A DNA stretch of 64,000 nucleotides from an uncultured Eubacteriales bacterium. GTDB lineage: Bacteria > Bacillota > Clostridia > Oscillospirales > Oscillospiraceae. Where the stretch lies: contig LT599017.1 in assembly GCA_900079765.1 (NCBI GenBank), positions 372,001-436,000 of the forward strand. The letters are read 5' to 3'. The notes below the pieces were generated by a model. It was not told the origin of the DNA and made no database searches. It worked only from the letters and a program-made list of their open reading frames with translations. A program made the position numbers and the translations under genes. Shown here one piece after another: positions 1 to 7,750 of this stretch; position 1 is the stretch's first letter; every line of letters starts with the position of its first letter.

Positions 1-573
1 CACCCGGCAGAGATACTCCCGAGCCTTGAGGAGGTTTTCCCGAATAATGGCGGCGGTAGCCATGCGGGTGATGGGCCCCTCCTTGCGCTCGTTATAGGTG
101 GTCTTGGGGTTTTCGCCCAGGGCAAACTTCATGGCCACGGGGGCTTTCACCACCATCTGATCCACCCAGCGCCCGGCGGTCTTGAGGGCGGCAAACTGGC
201 CCGCAATGGGGTTGGCGCTGCCGGGGCCGGTGAGGACGGTGGTCACGCCCCCCTCCCGGGCCTCAGAGAAACAGCGGTCCAGGGGGTTCACCGCGTCGAT
301 GGCCCGGAGGTGGGCGGTGCAGGGGTCGGTAGACTCATTGCCATCGTCTGCCTCAAAGCCCAAGCCGTCCCCGAACATGCCCAAGTGACAGTGGGCGTCC
401 ACGAAGCCGGGGAGCAGGTGGCCCCCCGCTGCGTCGAATACCTCGCCAAAATCCCCCTTGGGCAGGACAGACATGGGGCCCACCGCTTTGATTTTATCTC
501 CCTCCACGGCCACAAAACCGCACTCGATGACAGGGCCATCCATGGGGTAGACGACGGCATTAGTGAAAATCAT
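1..573 (-). CDS. Amidohydrolase family protein, N-terminal part (runs off window)
   Basis: The first 191 codons of a metal-dependent amidohydrolase are visible; the 3' end lies beyond the window edge. The start is ATG at 573, with GGAG about 9 bases upstream on the minus strand. Residues 1-55 form the small beta-sandwich typical of the superfamily (MIFTNAVVYP...), followed by the metal-binding HxH strand PGFVDAHCH (H61, H63). The remainder (GPGSANPIAG, then VVKAPVAMKFALGENPK) resembles imidazolonepropionase-like amidohydrolases annotated in Clostridia. The family hydrolyses C-N bonds in cyclic or amide substrates in the cytoplasm; the substrate cannot be told from this fragment. Family assignment is firm, specificity unknown. 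Confidence 0.85.
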   Translation of the reverse strand, partial: MIFTNAVVYPMDGPVIECGFVAVEGDKIKAVGPMSVLPKGDFGEVFDAAGGHLLPGFVDAHCHLGMFGDGLGFEADDGNESTDPCTAHLRAIDAVNPLDRCFSEAREGGVTTVLTGPGSANPIAGQFAALKTAGRWVDQMVVKAPVAMKFALGENPKTTYNERKEGPITRMATAAIIRENLLKAREYLCRV

Positions 574-605
574 TGGAATCCGCTCCTTTTCGACAAAAGT
601 TCTGT

Positions 606-634
606 TTGACAATTATGGAAAATAAAGGTATATT
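606..634 (+). promoter_or_regulatory. Strong sigma-A-type promoter reading into a gene-free stretch
   Basis: TTGACA (606-611), a 17-bp spacer and TATATT (629-634) make a near-consensus housekeeping promoter on the plus strand. No convincing plus-strand reading frame with a ribosome site follows; everything downstream to 15,000 is either minus strand or far away. It may drive an untranslated RNA. Confidence 0.6.
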
Positions 635-947
635 ATGGTTGCAGCGGAACTTAAGGCGTTTTTTCCGCTCCCGAATTCCTGCCGGAATTCATTCCATTCT
701 CCCGCGCACACCCCCTTGGGCGCTCTTGTTTTTTGACAAGGGCGCTCCTTTTTATGGGGAAAAGGGGACCCGAGCGCGAGGCGTGCGAACCGTAACAGAG
801 AGAGACGCGGACGCGGAGCATCTGGGAGCCGCCGAGCAGGAGAGATAAGACGGGAGCGGAGCCAAGAGCCCAAAGAAACCCCACAGGGGCCCAATGGGCG
901 GCTGTTGCCCCCTGGGAAGCAAGCGCAAAACTCCGCCCAAATACAGC

Positions 948-975
948 GATTGCGCGGCACTTACGCCGCGCAATC
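948..975. terminator. 11-bp hairpin after the S1 protein gene
   Basis: GATTGCGCGGC and GCCGCGCAATC form a perfect stem with a 6-base loop. It starts 8 bases after the stop codon of the minus-strand S1 gene. Neither side has a good U run, so it is either a weak terminator or an RNA 3' end structure for the plus-strand transcript starting near 641. Confidence 0.45.
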
Positions 976-983
976 GGTAAGTA

Positions 984-1460
984 TTATTTCCTTCCGCCGC
1001 CTCTGCGGTTGCCGCCCTTGCGCTCGTTCACGCGCATCTCGGAGAGCTTGGAGTCCGAGGACTGCATAAACTGCTTGAGCTTGTCTTCAAAGGTCGCGGG
1101 CTCCTTGGGGGCCGCGCTGCGGTTAAAACCGCCCGGTGCGCCGCCGCGGTTAAAGCCGCCGGTCGCACCGCCGGGACGGGGGCCGCGGTTAAAGCCGCCC
1201 GCCGGTGCCGCGGGGCGTGGCGGGGGATCCATGGCTTTTTTGATGGAGAGGTTGATACGCCCGCTCTCGTCAATGCCGATGATCTTGACCTTGACCTCCT
1301 GCCCCTCCGTGAGATGGTCTTTCACATCATTGACATAGGAATAGGCAATCTCCGAGATATGGACAAGACCGGATTTTCCCTCCGGCAGAGAGACAAACGC
1401 GCCAAATTTTGTAATACCAGTGACCTTTCCTTCAAGAACAGAACCAACACCTAACTCCAT
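984..1460 (-). CDS. S1-domain RNA-binding protein (YabR-like)
   Basis: 158 residues. Residues about 3-75 form one S1 (OB-fold) RNA-binding domain (GSVLEGKVTGITKFGAFVSL, then SGLVHISEIA and INLSIKKAM). The rest is a low-complexity tail with GFNR repeats rich in Gly, Arg and Pro and a basic end (GGNRRGGGRK), a likely unstructured RNA-binding tail. Start: ATG at 1460 with AAGGAGG 14 bases upstream, a slightly long gap; a TTG further up lies inside the ribosome site and is rejected. It is the last gene of the yabP-yabQ-divIC-S1 block, an order typical of spore-forming Firmicutes. B. subtilis YabR has no settled role; a cytoplasmic RNA or ribosome-associated function is inferred. Confidence 0.88.
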   Translation of the reverse strand: MELGVGSVLEGKVTGITKFGAFVSLPEGKSGLVHISEIAYSYVNDVKDHLTEGQEVKVKIIGIDESGRINLSIKKAMDPPPRPAAPAGGFNRGPRPGGATGGFNRGGAPGGFNRSAAPKEPATFEDKLKQFMQSSDSKLSEMRVNERKGGNRRGGGRK

Positions 1461-1504
1461 ACTGACCGATGAATCCTCCTTCAAATTTTGGCTGCTTGGG
1501 GCGT

Positions 1505-1780
1505 CTACTCGGTGACCTTGAGGATGATCTCGCCGGGCTTAACGAGACCGAGGGCGTCACGGGCGATGTCCTCCTGACGCTGGGGGTCGTCCTTGTTTTG
1601 GACGGCGTCGTTCAGGTCGGCGTTTACCTGGGTTTGGGCCTGGACCTGAGTTTCCAGCGCTTCCTTCTGGGTCTGGGCGTTCTGGAGCTGGGCCCGCATG
1701 TCCAGCAGGGTGATGGACAGACCGATGAGCAGGGCGAGCACCACCAGCTTTGTGGCGAGTCCCGCCTTTTTCGTCCGCAT
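1505..1780 (-). CDS. divIC: Septum formation initiator, DivIC/FtsB family
   Basis: 91 residues with the classic small bitopic layout: short basic N-terminus (MRTKKAGLATK), one membrane helix (about residues 11-29), then a coiled coil rich in Gln, Ala and Leu (QAQTQVNADLNDAVQ), ending in the conserved region EDIARDALGLVKPGEI. DivIC works with DivIB/FtsQ and FtsL in the divisome. Start: ATG at 1780, 8 bases after GGAGGAGG; a GTG three codons upstream overlaps that site. The gene lies almost wholly inside the out-of-frame extension of yabQ. Its position between yabQ and the S1 gene matches the conserved Firmicutes order. Confidence 0.9.
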   Translation of the reverse strand: MRTKKAGLATKLVVLALLIGLSITLLDMRAQLQNAQTQKEALETQVQAQTQVNADLNDAVQNKDDPQRQEDIARDALGLVKPGEIILKVTE

Positions 1781-2273
1781 GTCCAGCACCTCCTCCGTCG
1801 CGCGCCGCGGCTCTCTCCGCGGTAAGCCCCATTTCCCTTTGCAGTTGACTTATTTTATACCATTTCTTCTGATAATGAAAGTGATTTTTCACAAATTTTT
1901 TGATTTTTTTGCATAGAGCCCAAAGAAACCTTGCCGGCAGCAGCAAAAGCCGCCATATAAGCCCCGCCAGGTCTGCGGCCAGGTAGCCCAATTGGAGAGC
2001 GTAATGGCTGAGGAGGAGGAAATACACCACAGCGCCGCCCAGGACGGCCCCCAGCAGGAAGAGGCGCACCCGCCCGCCGCCCACCGTCACGGTGTAGACA
2101 AAAATGGCGGCGGTGACCGCCAGCCAGAAGAGCAGGTCCAGCGCGGCCCCCAGCACCCGCCAGTGGATGCGCGTCCGCAAGACCCGCATCAGGTCGTACA
2201 GCAGCCCTGCCCCGGCTCCCAGGGCGAGCGCCCCCAAGAGGGCAAGGGCCTGCCCGGAAACGGGAATCTCCAT
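1557..2273 (-). CDS. yabQ: Spore cortex biosynthesis protein YabQ, with anomalous C-terminal extension
   Basis: The first ~140 residues are a typical YabQ: several hydrophobic helices (LALLGALALGAGAGLLYDLM, LDLLFWLAVTAAIFVYTVTV, AVLGGAVVYFLLLSHYALQL) and a basic end (KKIKKFVKNHFHYQKKWYK). YabQ is an integral membrane protein of the outer forespore membrane needed for cortex formation. The frame then continues about 95 codons, overlapping divIC by 224 bases in another frame, with Gly/Pro/Arg/His-rich composition that looks like out-of-frame reading. A one-base shift near the YKIS codons (about 1850-1860) would give a TAA stop there. Either a real long overlap or a frameshift. ATG at 2273 directly follows the yabP stop. 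Confidence 0.8.
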   Translation of the reverse strand: MEIPVSGQALALLGALALGAGAGLLYDLMRVLRTRIHWRVLGAALDLLFWLAVTAAIFVYTVTVGGGRVRLFLLGAVLGGAVVYFLLLSHYALQLGYLAADLAGLIWRLLLLPARFLWALCKKIKKFVKNHFHYQKKWYKISQLQREMGLTAERAAARDGGGAGHADEKGGTRHKAGGARPAHRSVHHPAGHAGPAPERPDPEGSAGNSGPGPNPGKRRPERRRPKQGRPPASGGHRP

Positions 2274-2279
2274 GGCCCC

Positions 2280-2567
2280 CTACCGGAAGAGACGGGAGAG
2301 GAACCCGCCCTTGCTGCGCTGGCTCTCCTCATACGTGAGGCTCTCAATGACGCCCTCTACCTTCAGGTCACCTCCGTCCAGGCTCAGCTTTTCGATGTGC
2401 AAGCCCTCCCCACGAACGATGAGGGCCCCCTTACTGGTATACATGACGATCTGGTTCTCGTCAAAGCTCTCCACCTCCTCTACCCCGGAGACCGAGAGCT
2501 GCTCCCGCCCCTCTAAAATCAGGTGGTGGGGTATTTCGGGTCGGTTGGACTTTTCCTCGTAGGGCAT
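2280..2567 (-). CDS. yabP: Sporulation protein YabP
   Basis: 95 residues matching the YabP/YqfC family: HHLILEGREQLSVSGVEEVE, then FDENQIVMYTSKGALIVRGE, HIEKLSLDGGDLKVEG and IESLTYEE. YabP is made in the mother cell during sporulation and is needed for the spore cortex together with YabQ. Start: ATG at 2567, about 7 bases after a GGGGGT site; a longer frame to 2606 has no ribosome site. First gene of the yabP-yabQ-divIC-S1 block, with yabQ starting 7 bases before its stop codon's end. A mother-cell sigma-E promoter would be expected upstream; I could not identify one with confidence. Confidence 0.9.
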   Translation of the reverse strand: MPYEEKSNRPEIPHHLILEGREQLSVSGVEEVESFDENQIVMYTSKGALIVRGEGLHIEKLSLDGGDLKVEGVIESLTYEESQRSKGGFLSRLFR

Positions 2568-2650
2568 AGTAAGACCCCCTGCCTTTCCTAAATGGGTTTG
2601 TACCATTTATATGGGACAGGGGGTCTGGTTATGATAAAGAAACGGTGAGC

Positions 2651-2676
2651 CGCCGGGCAGGAGGCGTTGCCCGGCG
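2651..2676 (-). terminator. Probable terminator after htrA
   Basis: CGCCGGGCA and TGCCCGGCG form a perfect 9-bp stem with an 8-base loop about 50 bases after the htrA stop; the minus-strand sequence past it is T-rich (GTTTCTTTATC). It separates htrA from yabP. Confidence 0.55.
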
Positions 2677-2725
2677 TTAGCGGAGCTATACACCGCCGCG
2701 GAGGGATCCGAGCGCGATAGGACGT

Positions 2726-4042
2726 CTAGCGGTCCAACTCGTAGCGCTCGACGAGGAGGATATCCATCTCTAAGTACTCGCTGTCCCGGTATACCTGGAA
2801 GGAGAGGGTGTCCCCCGCCTGGAAGTTTGCCTTGATGGCGTTCACGTCTTCCACGGAGGAAACTGCCTGACCGTTGCACTCGGTCACCACGTCCCCCGAT
2901 CGGAGCCCCTGGGTCCAGGCATCTGACTTCTCTTCCACGCTGCTGACGTACACGCCGGGGACGAGCCCCTGCCGCCGGGCCTCCGCCGGGGCGAGGGAGT
3001 ACCCGGTAAAGCCCAGGGTGGGTCGGCCCGAGATGTAGCCGGTGGAGAGAAGCTCCTCGGCCACAGCCTTCACGGTGGTGGAGGGGATGGCGAAACCCAG
3101 GCCCTCAATGGTGTTGTAATCACTCATCATCTTCATGTTGGTGATGCCCACCACCTGGCCGTGCATGTTGATGAGGGCACCTCCGGAGTTGCCCGAGTTG
3201 AGGGCCGCGCTGGTCTGGATGAGGGTCATGGTGTTGCCGTCACTCCTCACGTCCCGGTCGATGGCAGAGATGATGCCGTCGGTCATGGTGCCCCGCAGCT
3301 CCTCCCCCAGGGGGTTGCCGATGGCCACAGCCCCGTCCCCCACCTGCAGGGCGTCCGAATCCCCGAACTCTGCGGGGGTCAGGTCATCCGCCTTGATTTT
3401 CAGGATCGCCAGGTCGTTGGTTTGATCGCCCCCCACCAGCAGGGCGGAGTAGCTCTTACCGCTATGCAGCACCACGTCCACCGAGCTGCCGCCCTGGATG
3501 ACGTGGTAGTTGGTGATGATGTACCCATCCTCGGTCAGCACCACGCCGGTGCCGGAAGAACTGCCCTGGGAGGAGGTGGTGAGGATGCTCACGATGGAGG
3601 GGATGCACTTCTGGTAGATATCCTGGAGGGTGAGCTCCTCCCCCAGCGCGGCGCGCAGATCAACGGTTACTCCGGAGACGGTGGGGGCGCGCTTAATGGT
3701 GGTGGGGGTCTCTTCGGTGTCGAGGTCGAAGTTGAAGTCCCCGTAAGGATTTTCATACGAGGGGGAGGTGGGGTCGAAGGGGCGGAACTGGAGGGAGGAG
3801 CCGCTGTAATTCACTGCCAGCAGAACCGCAGCCGTGCCGCCGATGAGCATGAGGAAGAGAATAAAAACCACCGGCGCGGTCCAGTGCCTCCCGCGGCCCC
3901 GCCGCCCCGCGCGCAGAGCGGCCTTCTCCGCCCTGTGCGCGGCCTTCCGCTCCCGTAGGGAGGGAGGCAGGGGCGCGGGCGTGGGGGGTGGCGCGGGTGG
4001 GACGAAACCGGGGTAGGTGTCATAGTAATTTGTATGGTGCAT
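2726..4042 (-). CDS. htrA: HtrA/DegP-type membrane-anchored serine protease with PDZ domain
   Basis: 438 residues: a proline-rich and basic cytoplasmic N-terminus (1-55), one membrane helix (about 57-77), an acidic linker, a trypsin-like domain (about 135-325) and one PDZ domain (about 340-430). The catalytic triad is visible: H180 in ITNYHV, D210 in TNDLAIL, S286 in NSGNSGGA. Such proteases degrade or refold misfolded exported proteins at the outer face of the membrane. It starts 15 bases after the sensor kinase gene and is probably the last gene of the response regulator-kinase-htrA operon, a layout like CssRS control of htrA in B. subtilis. That regulatory link is inferred from position. 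Confidence 0.92.
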   Translation of the reverse strand: MHHTNYYDTYPGFVPPAPPPTPAPLPPSLRERKAAHRAEKAALRAGRRGRGRHWTAPVVFILFLMLIGGTAAVLLAVNYSGSSLQFRPFDPTSPSYENPYGDFNFDLDTEETPTTIKRAPTVSGVTVDLRAALGEELTLQDIYQKCIPSIVSILTTSSQGSSSGTGVVLTEDGYIITNYHVIQGGSSVDVVLHSGKSYSALLVGGDQTNDLAILKIKADDLTPAEFGDSDALQVGDGAVAIGNPLGEELRGTMTDGIISAIDRDVRSDGNTMTLIQTSAALNSGNSGGALINMHGQVVGITNMKMMSDYNTIEGLGFAIPSTTVKAVAEELLSTGYISGRPTLGFTGYSLAPAEARRQGLVPGVYVSSVEEKSDAWTQGLRSGDVVTECNGQAVSSVEDVNAIKANFQAGDTLSFQVYRDSEYLEMDILLVERYELDR

Positions 4043-4057
4043 GGCTCTGATTCCCCC

Positions 4058-5512
4058 TTACGCCAGCGTCAGGGTGAACGTAAACTCGGTGGCTCCGTTC
4101 TCACTGGTGACGGTGATGTTCTCCTTATGGTTATTAAGAATGGTCTTGACGATGTAGAGCCCCAGACCCACGCCTTCCCGGTCCTCACTGCGGGATTTGT
4201 CGCTCTTGTGGAACCGGTCGAAAAGCATGGAGAGCTCGGCGGGGGGAATTACGTCCCCCTCATTGCGGATGGATACATGGGCCTTGCCTGTCTTGGGAGC
4301 CACCGTGAGAGTAATGAGCCCCTGCTCCTTGGAGAACTTGATGGCGTTGTCCAGCAGGTTGTAGCATACCTGGGTGATGGCGTCGGGGTCGCCCCAGACC
4401 ATGACTGGGGCGTCGGGAAGATGGGTCTCCACGTCCAGACTCCGGGCGTTGATCTTGGTCTCCAGGCTTACCAGCACACGGACTAAAATCTCGCTGACGT
4501 CGAACTGCTCCTGGGCAGTGACGTTCTCGGCGGACTGGAGCCGGGACAGGTCCAGCATCCGCCGCACCAGCCGGGAGAGCCTGCGGGTCTCCGAGGAGAT
4601 GGTCTGGAGCGCGTCGGTCTCCTTCTCCTTGGGGATGGTGCCGTCCAGAATGCCGTCAGCAAAGCCGGCGATGGTGGTCATGGGGGTCTTGAGCTCATGG
4701 GAGACGTTGGCGACGAACTCGCTGCGCTTTGCCTCGCTCTTGGCCAGGGAGTCGGCCATGGCATTGAAGGCAAGGGCCAGTTCTCCTACCTCGTCCTGGC
4801 GAGTGCCCGCGTCCACCCGAATGTCGAACTCCCCGTGGCCAAACTTACGGGCGGCGGCGGCCATCTCCTTGAGGGGCCGTGTCTGCTGCAGGGAGGTGAG
4901 GGACGTGGTGACAAAGGCGATGCACAGCACCACTGCGGAGGTGAAGAAGAAGAGGTTTGCAAAATCCTGCCACAGGCCGGTGATGCTGGAGCCTTCGGCT
5001 ACCACCAGGGCGGTGCCCAGCTGCTGCTGGAGAGTGGAACCGTCCGCCAGGACGGCCTGAACCAGGATGGGCTTTGCCGCCACCATACGCTTTTCGGGAA
5101 AAATGCCGCCCAAAGTGGTCATGGCGACGTAGCCGCCGGTGGCGCTGACCTGGTTCACCACGTCGGCGGGAAGCTGGCGGCCAAGGATGCTGTAGGTCAG
5201 CTCGCCCACGGAGGAGATAATAATCGTGTCGGTGGGGTAGCAGATAAGCACATAGGCGTCCGCCACGTCGGCCACCGATTTGACATACAGCGCGTACCGG
5301 TCGCTGGAGAGGCCCCCGCCCAGAATCTCGGGCCGGGTAAGGGCCTGACTCGTGTAGTCGGCCACGCTTTGGGCGTTGCGCTCCAGGGTGGCCTGCTTCT
5401 CCCGCACGATATACTGGTAAGAGAGGGTGATGAACGCCGCACCCAGCAGGGCGAAGGAGATGAGGATCATCCCAGCCATTAGGGCGAACTGGCGTTTATA
5501 TAGGGTATTCAG
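4058..5512 (-). CDS. Sensor histidine kinase with HAMP domain (probable CTG start)
   Basis: Membrane histidine kinase of the PhoR/ResE/CssS type. Helix 1 near the N-terminus, an extracytoplasmic region of about 155 residues, helix 2 (about 187-207), HAMP (RPLKEMAAAARKFGHGEFDI), the phosphoacceptor H272 in NVSHELKTPMTTI, N box CYNLLDNAIKF and G box EGVGLGLYIVKTI. The first ATG (5479) has no ribosome site and would cut the basic N-terminus; 11 codons upstream a CTG (5510-5512) lies 8 bases after AAGGGGG and gives the usual start NTLYKRQFAL. I therefore prefer the CTG, giving 484 residues. It follows its response regulator by about 90 bases and precedes htrA, so envelope-stress sensing is a reasonable guess. 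Confidence 0.88.
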   Translation of the reverse strand: MNTLYKRQFALMAGMILISFALLGAAFITLSYQYIVREKQATLERNAQSVADYTSQALTRPEILGGGLSSDRYALYVKSVADVADAYVLICYPTDTIIISSVGELTYSILGRQLPADVVNQVSATGGYVAMTTLGGIFPEKRMVAAKPILVQAVLADGSTLQQQLGTALVVAEGSSITGLWQDFANLFFFTSAVVLCIAFVTTSLTSLQQTRPLKEMAAAARKFGHGEFDIRVDAGTRQDEVGELALAFNAMADSLAKSEAKRSEFVANVSHELKTPMTTIAGFADGILDGTIPKEKETDALQTISSETRRLSRLVRRMLDLSRLQSAENVTAQEQFDVSEILVRVLVSLETKINARSLDVETHLPDAPVMVWGDPDAITQVCYNLLDNAIKFSKEQGLITLTVAPKTGKAHVSIRNEGDVIPPAELSMLFDRFHKSDKSRSEDREGVGLGLYIVKTILNNHKENITVTSENGATEFTFTLTLA

Positions 5513-5601
5513 AGCGTAAGCCCCCTTTTTGGGTTGGGTGATTTGTCCACTGCCATTGCAAACCAGGCCGTAGACCGGCGCGGAAACCCCTACTCCCCGC
5601 C

Positions 5602-6288
5602 CTATGCGACCTCAAATTTATAGCCCACACCCCAGACGGTTTTAAGCGCCCACTTTTCGCTGACCGCTTCCAGCTTTTCACGCAGACGCTTGATGTGTAC
5701 ATCCACCGTGCGGGAGTCGCCGAAGTAGTCAAAGCCCCACACTTCGTCTAAAAGCTGGTTGCGGGTGAAGACCCGGTTTGGGGAGGCTGCCAGATGATAG
5801 AGAAGCTCCAGCTCCTTTGGAGGGGTGTCCACCCGCTTGCCGTCCACCAGCAGCTCATAGGAGTCCAGGTTGATGACCAGCTTGTCGAAGGTGAGCTTTT
5901 TCTCTCCCGAGTGTTCCTCCTCCGCGCCGAAGCGGCGCAGGACGGCGTGGATGCGGGCCAGGACCTCCTTCATCTCAAAAGGCTTGACGATATAGTCGTC
6001 CGCGCCCCCCTCCAGGCCGTGTACCTTGTCCTCGGTCTCTCCCTTGGCGGTGAGCATGATGACGGGGGTCTTGTCGGCTTCCCGTATCTTGCTCAGGACC
6101 GACCATCCATCCATCACCGGGAGCATGATGTCCAGCAGCACAAGGTCGGGTTGGAAGGAGCGGAAGAGCTCTACGCCCTTGCCCCCGTCGGGGGCGACGG
6201 CGGTCTCAAATCCCTCTTTTTCCAGATAGAGGTGCAGAAGCTCCGCGATGTTGGCTTCATCTTCCACGATCAGCACTTTTCGCGCCAT
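5602..6288 (-). CDS. OmpR/PhoB-family response regulator
   Basis: 228 residues: receiver domain (1-120) with acidic pocket VEDE, phosphoacceptor D53 in LVLLDIMLP, the TAKGE threonine and the IVKPF lysine, followed by a winged-helix DNA-binding domain (about 130-226; PPKELELLYHLA, then RTVDVHIKRLREK). Start: ATG at 6288 after GGATGG. It is the first gene of the regulator-kinase-htrA operon. A TATAAT at 6320-6325 with TT-rich direct repeats just upstream suggests autoregulation by an OmpR-type site. The orthologous group (WalR, CssR, PhoP, others) cannot be settled by eye. Confidence 0.92.
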   Translation of the reverse strand: MARKVLIVEDEANIAELLHLYLEKEGFETAVAPDGGKGVELFRSFQPDLVLLDIMLPVMDGWSVLSKIREADKTPVIMLTAKGETEDKVHGLEGGADDYIVKPFEMKEVLARIHAVLRRFGAEEEHSGEKKLTFDKLVINLDSYELLVDGKRVDTPPKELELLYHLAASPNRVFTRNQLLDEVWGFDYFGDSRTVDVHIKRLREKLEAVSEKWALKTVWGVGYKFEVA

Positions 6289-6319
6289 ATGACACCATCC
6301 TTACCATAATCATAGTAGT

Positions 6320-6360
6320 ATTATAGCCTATAGAGAGGAACGAGGGTGAATTTTTTGTAA
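6320..6360 (-). promoter_or_regulatory. Promoter and possible OmpR-type box upstream of the response regulator
   Basis: On the minus strand TATAAT occupies 6325-6320. Upstream, TTACAA and TTCACC (6360-6345) are two TT-led hexamers about one helical turn apart, the pattern of PhoP/PhoB-type direct-repeat boxes. The TTCACC is 19 bp from the -10, so it would act as an activator site rather than a clean -35. Confidence 0.35.
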
Positions 6361-6378
6361 ACTTGGGCAGCCCGGGGG

Positions 6379-7554
6379 TTAAGTGGTCTCGTAATACGCG
6401 CGGTCCAGCTGGATTACGGCAAAACAGTCCGGGTCTGCGGCCTGGACGGCCTGCTCAATCCTGACCTTCACCTCGTCGTCGGTCAGCTTTACATGGTAGG
6501 GCACCACCACGTCGAAAATGAGGTTGTGGTGCAGGGGCCCGGCGGTCATGCGGAAGTCGTGGATGGTCATGCCGCCGTCGATCTCCTTCACCAGGGCCGC
6601 CACCATGTTCCGGTTGCGGGTTACCGTCTCGTCCCCGGTGGCGATGGGGTCCATGTGGATGGTGGCCTCGATACGGTATTTGGCTTTGATCTCCCGTTCC
6701 GCAGCGTCGATGATGTCGTGCAGCTCCATGATGTTTCCACCCACGCTCACTTCGGCGTGAAGGCTCGCCATGCGCCGGCCGGGGCCGTAATCATGGACGA
6801 TAAGATCGTGGACGCCCTGGATCTCGCTGTGGGCGAGGACGGTCTCCCTAATGCCGTGCACCAACTCGGGGTCGGGGCACTGGCCAAGCAGGGGGTTTAC
6901 GGTGTCCTTGGCGGCCTTCCAGCCCGACTTGAGGATGAAGGCGGCAACCAGGATGCCCACCCACCCGTCGATGGAGACGCTGAGGAAATGGCTCACCAAC
7001 GCGCCCAGGGCCACGGCGGCGGTGGCCGCCGCATCGGAGAGGGAGTCGGCGGCGGTGGCCGCCATGGCGGTTGAACCGATGCGCGCCGACAGGCGGCGGT
7101 TGAAGACGCTCATCCAAAGCTTTACCAGAATGGAGACGGCCAGGATGGCCATGGCGGGCCAGGAGAAGGTGACGGCCTCGGGCTGGAGAATTTTTCCCAC
7201 CGAGGACTTTAAAAGCTCCACCCCCACCAGGAGGATGGCGACCGATACCGCAAGGCCCGAGAGATATTCTATGCGCCCGTGGCCGAAGGGGTGGTCGTCG
7301 TCCGCCCGCTTGCCCGCCATGTAAAAGCCCGCCAGGGTCACCACCGAGGAACCCGCGTCGGAGAGGTTGTTGAACGCGTCCGCCGTGATGGCGATGCTCC
7401 CGGTGAAAAGGCCTGCCAGAAATTTTCCCAGGGAGAGGAGCAGGTTCAGGCAGATGCCCACGCACCCGGACAGGGCCCCGTACCGCTGGCGGACGGCCCC
7501 GTCGCTTACGTTGTCCCGGTCCTTAACAAAGAGCTTTACCAGCAGCTCGGTCAT
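6379..7554 (-). CDS. Cation diffusion facilitator (CDF) family metal efflux transporter
   Basis: 391 residues from ATG 7554, with GGGG about 7 bases upstream; a TTG five codons earlier has no ribosome site. The protein shows the CDF layout: about six membrane helices, the metal site D-N-x-x-x-D in ITADAFNNLSDAGSS, the HPFGHGR loop after helix 3, the second site in AATAADSLSDAAAT (helix 5), and a cytoplasmic C-terminal domain with His residues (HDLIVHDYGPG, ASLHAEV). CDF proteins export Zn, Mn, Fe or Co against protons. The N-x-x-x-D form on helix 2 is common in manganese-type members, but the metal cannot be assigned. It stands alone between the two-component operon and the divergent sigma-factor operon. 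Confidence 0.9.
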   Translation of the reverse strand: MTELLVKLFVKDRDNVSDGAVRQRYGALSGCVGICLNLLLSLGKFLAGLFTGSIAITADAFNNLSDAGSSVVTLAGFYMAGKRADDDHPFGHGRIEYLSGLAVSVAILLVGVELLKSSVGKILQPEAVTFSWPAMAILAVSILVKLWMSVFNRRLSARIGSTAMAATAADSLSDAAATAAVALGALVSHFLSVSIDGWVGILVAAFILKSGWKAAKDTVNPLLGQCPDPELVHGIRETVLAHSEIQGVHDLIVHDYGPGRRMASLHAEVSVGGNIMELHDIIDAAEREIKAKYRIEATIHMDPIATGDETVTRNRNMVAALVKEIDGGMTIHDFRMTAGPLHHNLIFDVVVPYHVKLTDDEVKVRIEQAVQAADPDCFAVIQLDRAYYETT

Positions 7555-7750
7555 ATACACACCCCGCAAATTATGGTACTTTTAGAATGCCGGGAAATAC
7601 CTTGATATTATCTCATTTTAATGAAGTAGCGTCAAGTGGGGGACAAGCTGCTTTCGGAGAGATGGGCGTCGATCGTTTATTTTCCTTGTTTAAGGGAACC
7701 GGATTCCAACTTGCGGCGATCAGCAGGCTAGAGAGGGCGGTGAGGACAGC

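Larger units (their letters stand above)
574..983. other. Gene-free region, possible small RNA locus
   Basis: 410 bases between the amidohydrolase and the S1 protein gene. It holds the plus-strand promoter at 606-634, several possible hairpins downstream of it (GCGGAA...TTCCGC near 645-668; GAATTCC-TGCC-GGAATTC near 673-690), two direct copies of GGGCGCTC around 717-748, and an 11-bp perfect hairpin at 948-975. Minus-strand frames here have no ribosome site and arginine/serine-rich shadow-like composition. I could not match it to 6S RNA, tmRNA, RNase P or SRP RNA by eye. Confidence 0.45.

Noticed and set aside
635-733. 32-codon plus-strand frame starting inside the promoter at 606-634
   Set aside because: The ATG overlaps the -10 box, so it could not be translated from that transcript, and it has no ribosome site.
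613-960. 115-codon minus-strand frame in the gene-free region
   Set aside because: No ribosome site, Ser/Arg/Pro-rich shadow-like sequence; better left as non-coding.
865-1930. Identical 16-mer AGAGCCCAAAGAAACC at 865-880 and 1915-1930
   Set aside because: One 16-base repeat is expected by chance in a window this long; the flanks do not match and the second copy is inside yabQ coding sequence.
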